Part shown: positions 62,985 to 64,000 of the stretch, piece by piece
How the letters are laid out: each line of letters starts with the position of its first letter
How positions within the stretch are numbered: position 1 is the stretch's first letter
From: Owenia fusiformis
Lineage: Eukaryota > Annelida > Polychaeta > Sabellida > Oweniidae
Assembly: GCA_903813345.2 (NCBI GenBank)
Contig: CAIIXF020000009.1
Location: 16,705,759 to 16,769,758 of the forward strand
Direction: 5' to 3'
DNA length: 64,000 nt
Notes under the pieces: model-generated
The model's input: the letters and a program-made list of their open reading frames with translations, nothing else
Told to the model about the DNA's origin: nothing
The model's database searches: none
Translations under genes and position numbers: made by a program

Positions 62985-63095
62985 TCCTTGGTAGATCGGT
63001 AGATCGGTAGATTGAGCAGGAGTATGATATAATAGGGAGTATGATATAATAGTGACGATATAATAGGAAGTATTAGATATAATAGGGAGTATGTG
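62985..63095. repeat. Short tandem repeats beside the tRNA gene
   Basis: About three copies of GTAGATCG (62990-63015) are followed by about four imperfect copies of GGAGTATGATATAATAG (63018-63093). They lie just downstream of the minus-strand tRNA gene. Confidence 0.7.
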
Positions 63096-63106
63096 GATAA
63101 AATTTA

Positions 63107-63177
63107 GGAGACACCCGGATTTGAACCAGGGACCTATCAATCTGCAGTCGATTGCTCTACCACTGAGCTATATCTCC
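63107..63177 (-). tRNA. tRNA-Cys (anticodon GCA)
   Basis: The 71-nt minus-strand sequence folds fully: acceptor GGAGATA with TGTCTCC; D-arm GCTC AGTGGTA GAGC; anticodon arm ATCGA CTGCAGA TTGAT with anticodon GCA; 5-nt variable loop AGGTC; T-arm CCTGG TTCAAAT CCGGG. A-box (TAGCTCAGTGGTAGAGC) and B-box (GGTTCAAATCC) are intact. A TTTT run 4 nt past the 3' end can terminate RNA polymerase III. The CCA end is not encoded and there is no intron, as normal for a eukaryotic nuclear tRNA-Cys. Confidence 0.96.
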
Positions 63178-63387
63178 ATCCTTCTATTTTGATAAAACAT
63201 GTATAACTTGATGGGTTTTACATGATTTTGATCTAGCAAACATAATTCATTACTAAAATGGATTCAACCTTGCATAACATGTCCAAGAATAGCCTCCTAG
63301 AGAAAGAAGTGATATAACAGTGGATTTAACCTCCCGTGCAAGATCTAGAATCGGATAAGATCTCGACATACTCGAATTAAAAGTTCA

Positions 63388-63395
63388 TATATAAG
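63388..63395 (+). promoter_or_regulatory. TATA box of the intronless gene
   Basis: TATATAAG stands 71 bp before the ATG at 63459. A start about 30 bp downstream would give a 5' UTR of about 40 nt. Confidence 0.6.
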
Positions 63396-63458
63396 GTTGC
63401 TCATAGTTTTTCCTGGCATTTTCCTACTCGTTCGTGATACTTATAGCATTACAAAACC

Positions 63459-63824
63459 ATGAAGCTTGTACCCTATGTAGACAATGCAGAAAATTGGCAC
63501 ATGTTAATCAAAGAAGTCGGAGAGAATAGAGTGTTGACGCAAGTAGGGTTTGGAAAAAAGCGTACACCCATCAGCGCCATTAGAGAATCCATCCAGGTGA
63601 TATCCCCAGTGCAAGCCATCGTCGAAAGAGCTAAAGCCCAAATCGAGCATCAAAAGAAGGTGGAAGAAAATGATCCTAATCAGAACAAGGTGTCCAAACT
63701 TAGGCAATCGAGAACGAAAACTGGACAACAAGCTGTGTTCAAGAAGAAAAGCATCGGAAAACCCAGAATGAACTTGTATAAACCACCAGGTATCCCAGCG
63801 TATCCGGTGAGGGGCAGGAAATGA
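63459..63824 (+). CDS. Compact intronless gene for a basic 121-residue protein
   Basis: ATG (context AAAACCATGAA) opens 121 codons to TGA. The N-terminal third is ordinary (MKLVPYVDNAENWHMLIKEV). The centre is helix-prone (SPVQAIVERAKAQIEHQKK) and the last 50 residues are strongly basic (KKKSIGKPRMNLYKPP, ending YPVRGRK). There is no membrane segment or signal peptide. A TATA box and AATAAA bracket the frame within 490 bp. I do not recognise the family. Compactness, lack of introns and a basic tail would suit a gene from an integrated virus or Maverick-type element, or a nucleic-acid-binding protein; this is inference only. Confidence 0.6.
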   Translation: MKLVPYVDNAENWHMLIKEVGENRVLTQVGFGKKRTPISAIRESIQVISPVQAIVERAKAQIEHQKKVEENDPNQNKVSKLRQSRTKTGQQAVFKKKSIGKPRMNLYKPPGIPAYPVRGRK

Positions 63825-63870
63825 TTATGTACTGATACAATTGACATTTTCTATGTGATTTGAACATGAC

Positions 63871-63876
63871 AATAAA
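63871..63876 (+). terminator. Polyadenylation signal of the intronless gene
   Basis: AATAAA lies 47 nt after the stop codon and is followed by TTTTCTGGGTTTGTT, a plausible downstream GT-rich element. Confidence 0.55.
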
Positions 63877-64000
63877 ACAATTAAAGATATTTTCTGGGTT
63901 TGTTATATCATTAAGGATAGCAATATAGTATAGTGAGTAATATCGTAGCATAGAATTGGAAACATAGCATTGTGGTATAAATGGTACACTCTTCATTTCT

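Overview
The window is AT-rich eukaryotic DNA: short exons with GT-AG introns, a nuclear-type tRNA gene, LINE and Ty3/gypsy relics, and very many short inverted-repeat (MITE-like) elements. Families built on ATGGC-GCCAT palindromes and GGACGGACGG tails, an animal TMEM243-type gene and large repeat-filled introns suggest a marine invertebrate, most likely a mollusc or other lophotrochozoan. That placement is inference.

The main gene content is a head-to-head pair. On the plus strand (46099-52397) four exons encode a 124-residue three-helix protein that I recognise as TMEM243 (DUF2678 family). On the minus strand (45456 down to 17623) six exons encode a 163-residue protein with the same core: an identical 48-nt exon 2 size and phase, and the F-x-G...IMVL and WYR-GDL family signatures. 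It also has a glycosylation-prone C-terminal tail. The two start codons are 642 bp apart. The gap holds a perfect NRF1-type palindrome and a CACGTG box, so I read it as a shared bidirectional promoter. The minus gene has 2-11 kb introns full of transposons.

At the left edge are the last exons of another plus-strand gene (1918-2011, 2223-2392, probably 9044-9150), product not recognised. The acceptor of its last exon has been copied as a decaying minisatellite in the preceding intron. At the right edge are a minus-strand tRNA-Cys(GCA) at 63107-63177 and a compact intronless gene (63459-63824) with its own TATA box and polyadenylation signal, encoding a basic 121-residue protein of unknown role.

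The rest is mobile DNA at several ages. Delimited pieces are: a mariner/Tc1-type element with a scrambled transposase (15743-16634); MITEs with TA flanks (6154-6787, 31625-31969, 56145-56984); hAT-like elements with 7-8 bp target duplications (22619-23188, 33188-33479); a TTAA-flanked MITE (38855-39452) and a 2.06 kb insertion with a 9-bp target duplication (39920-41980), both inside one gypsy pol relic; large foldbacks (10035-12003, 55305-59190, 60330-60960, 62115-62770); a CCATGG-rich palindromic satellite of about 2 kb grown inside a LINE ORF in TMEM243 intron 1; and several minisatellites. All calls come from reading the sequence; no similarity search was possible.
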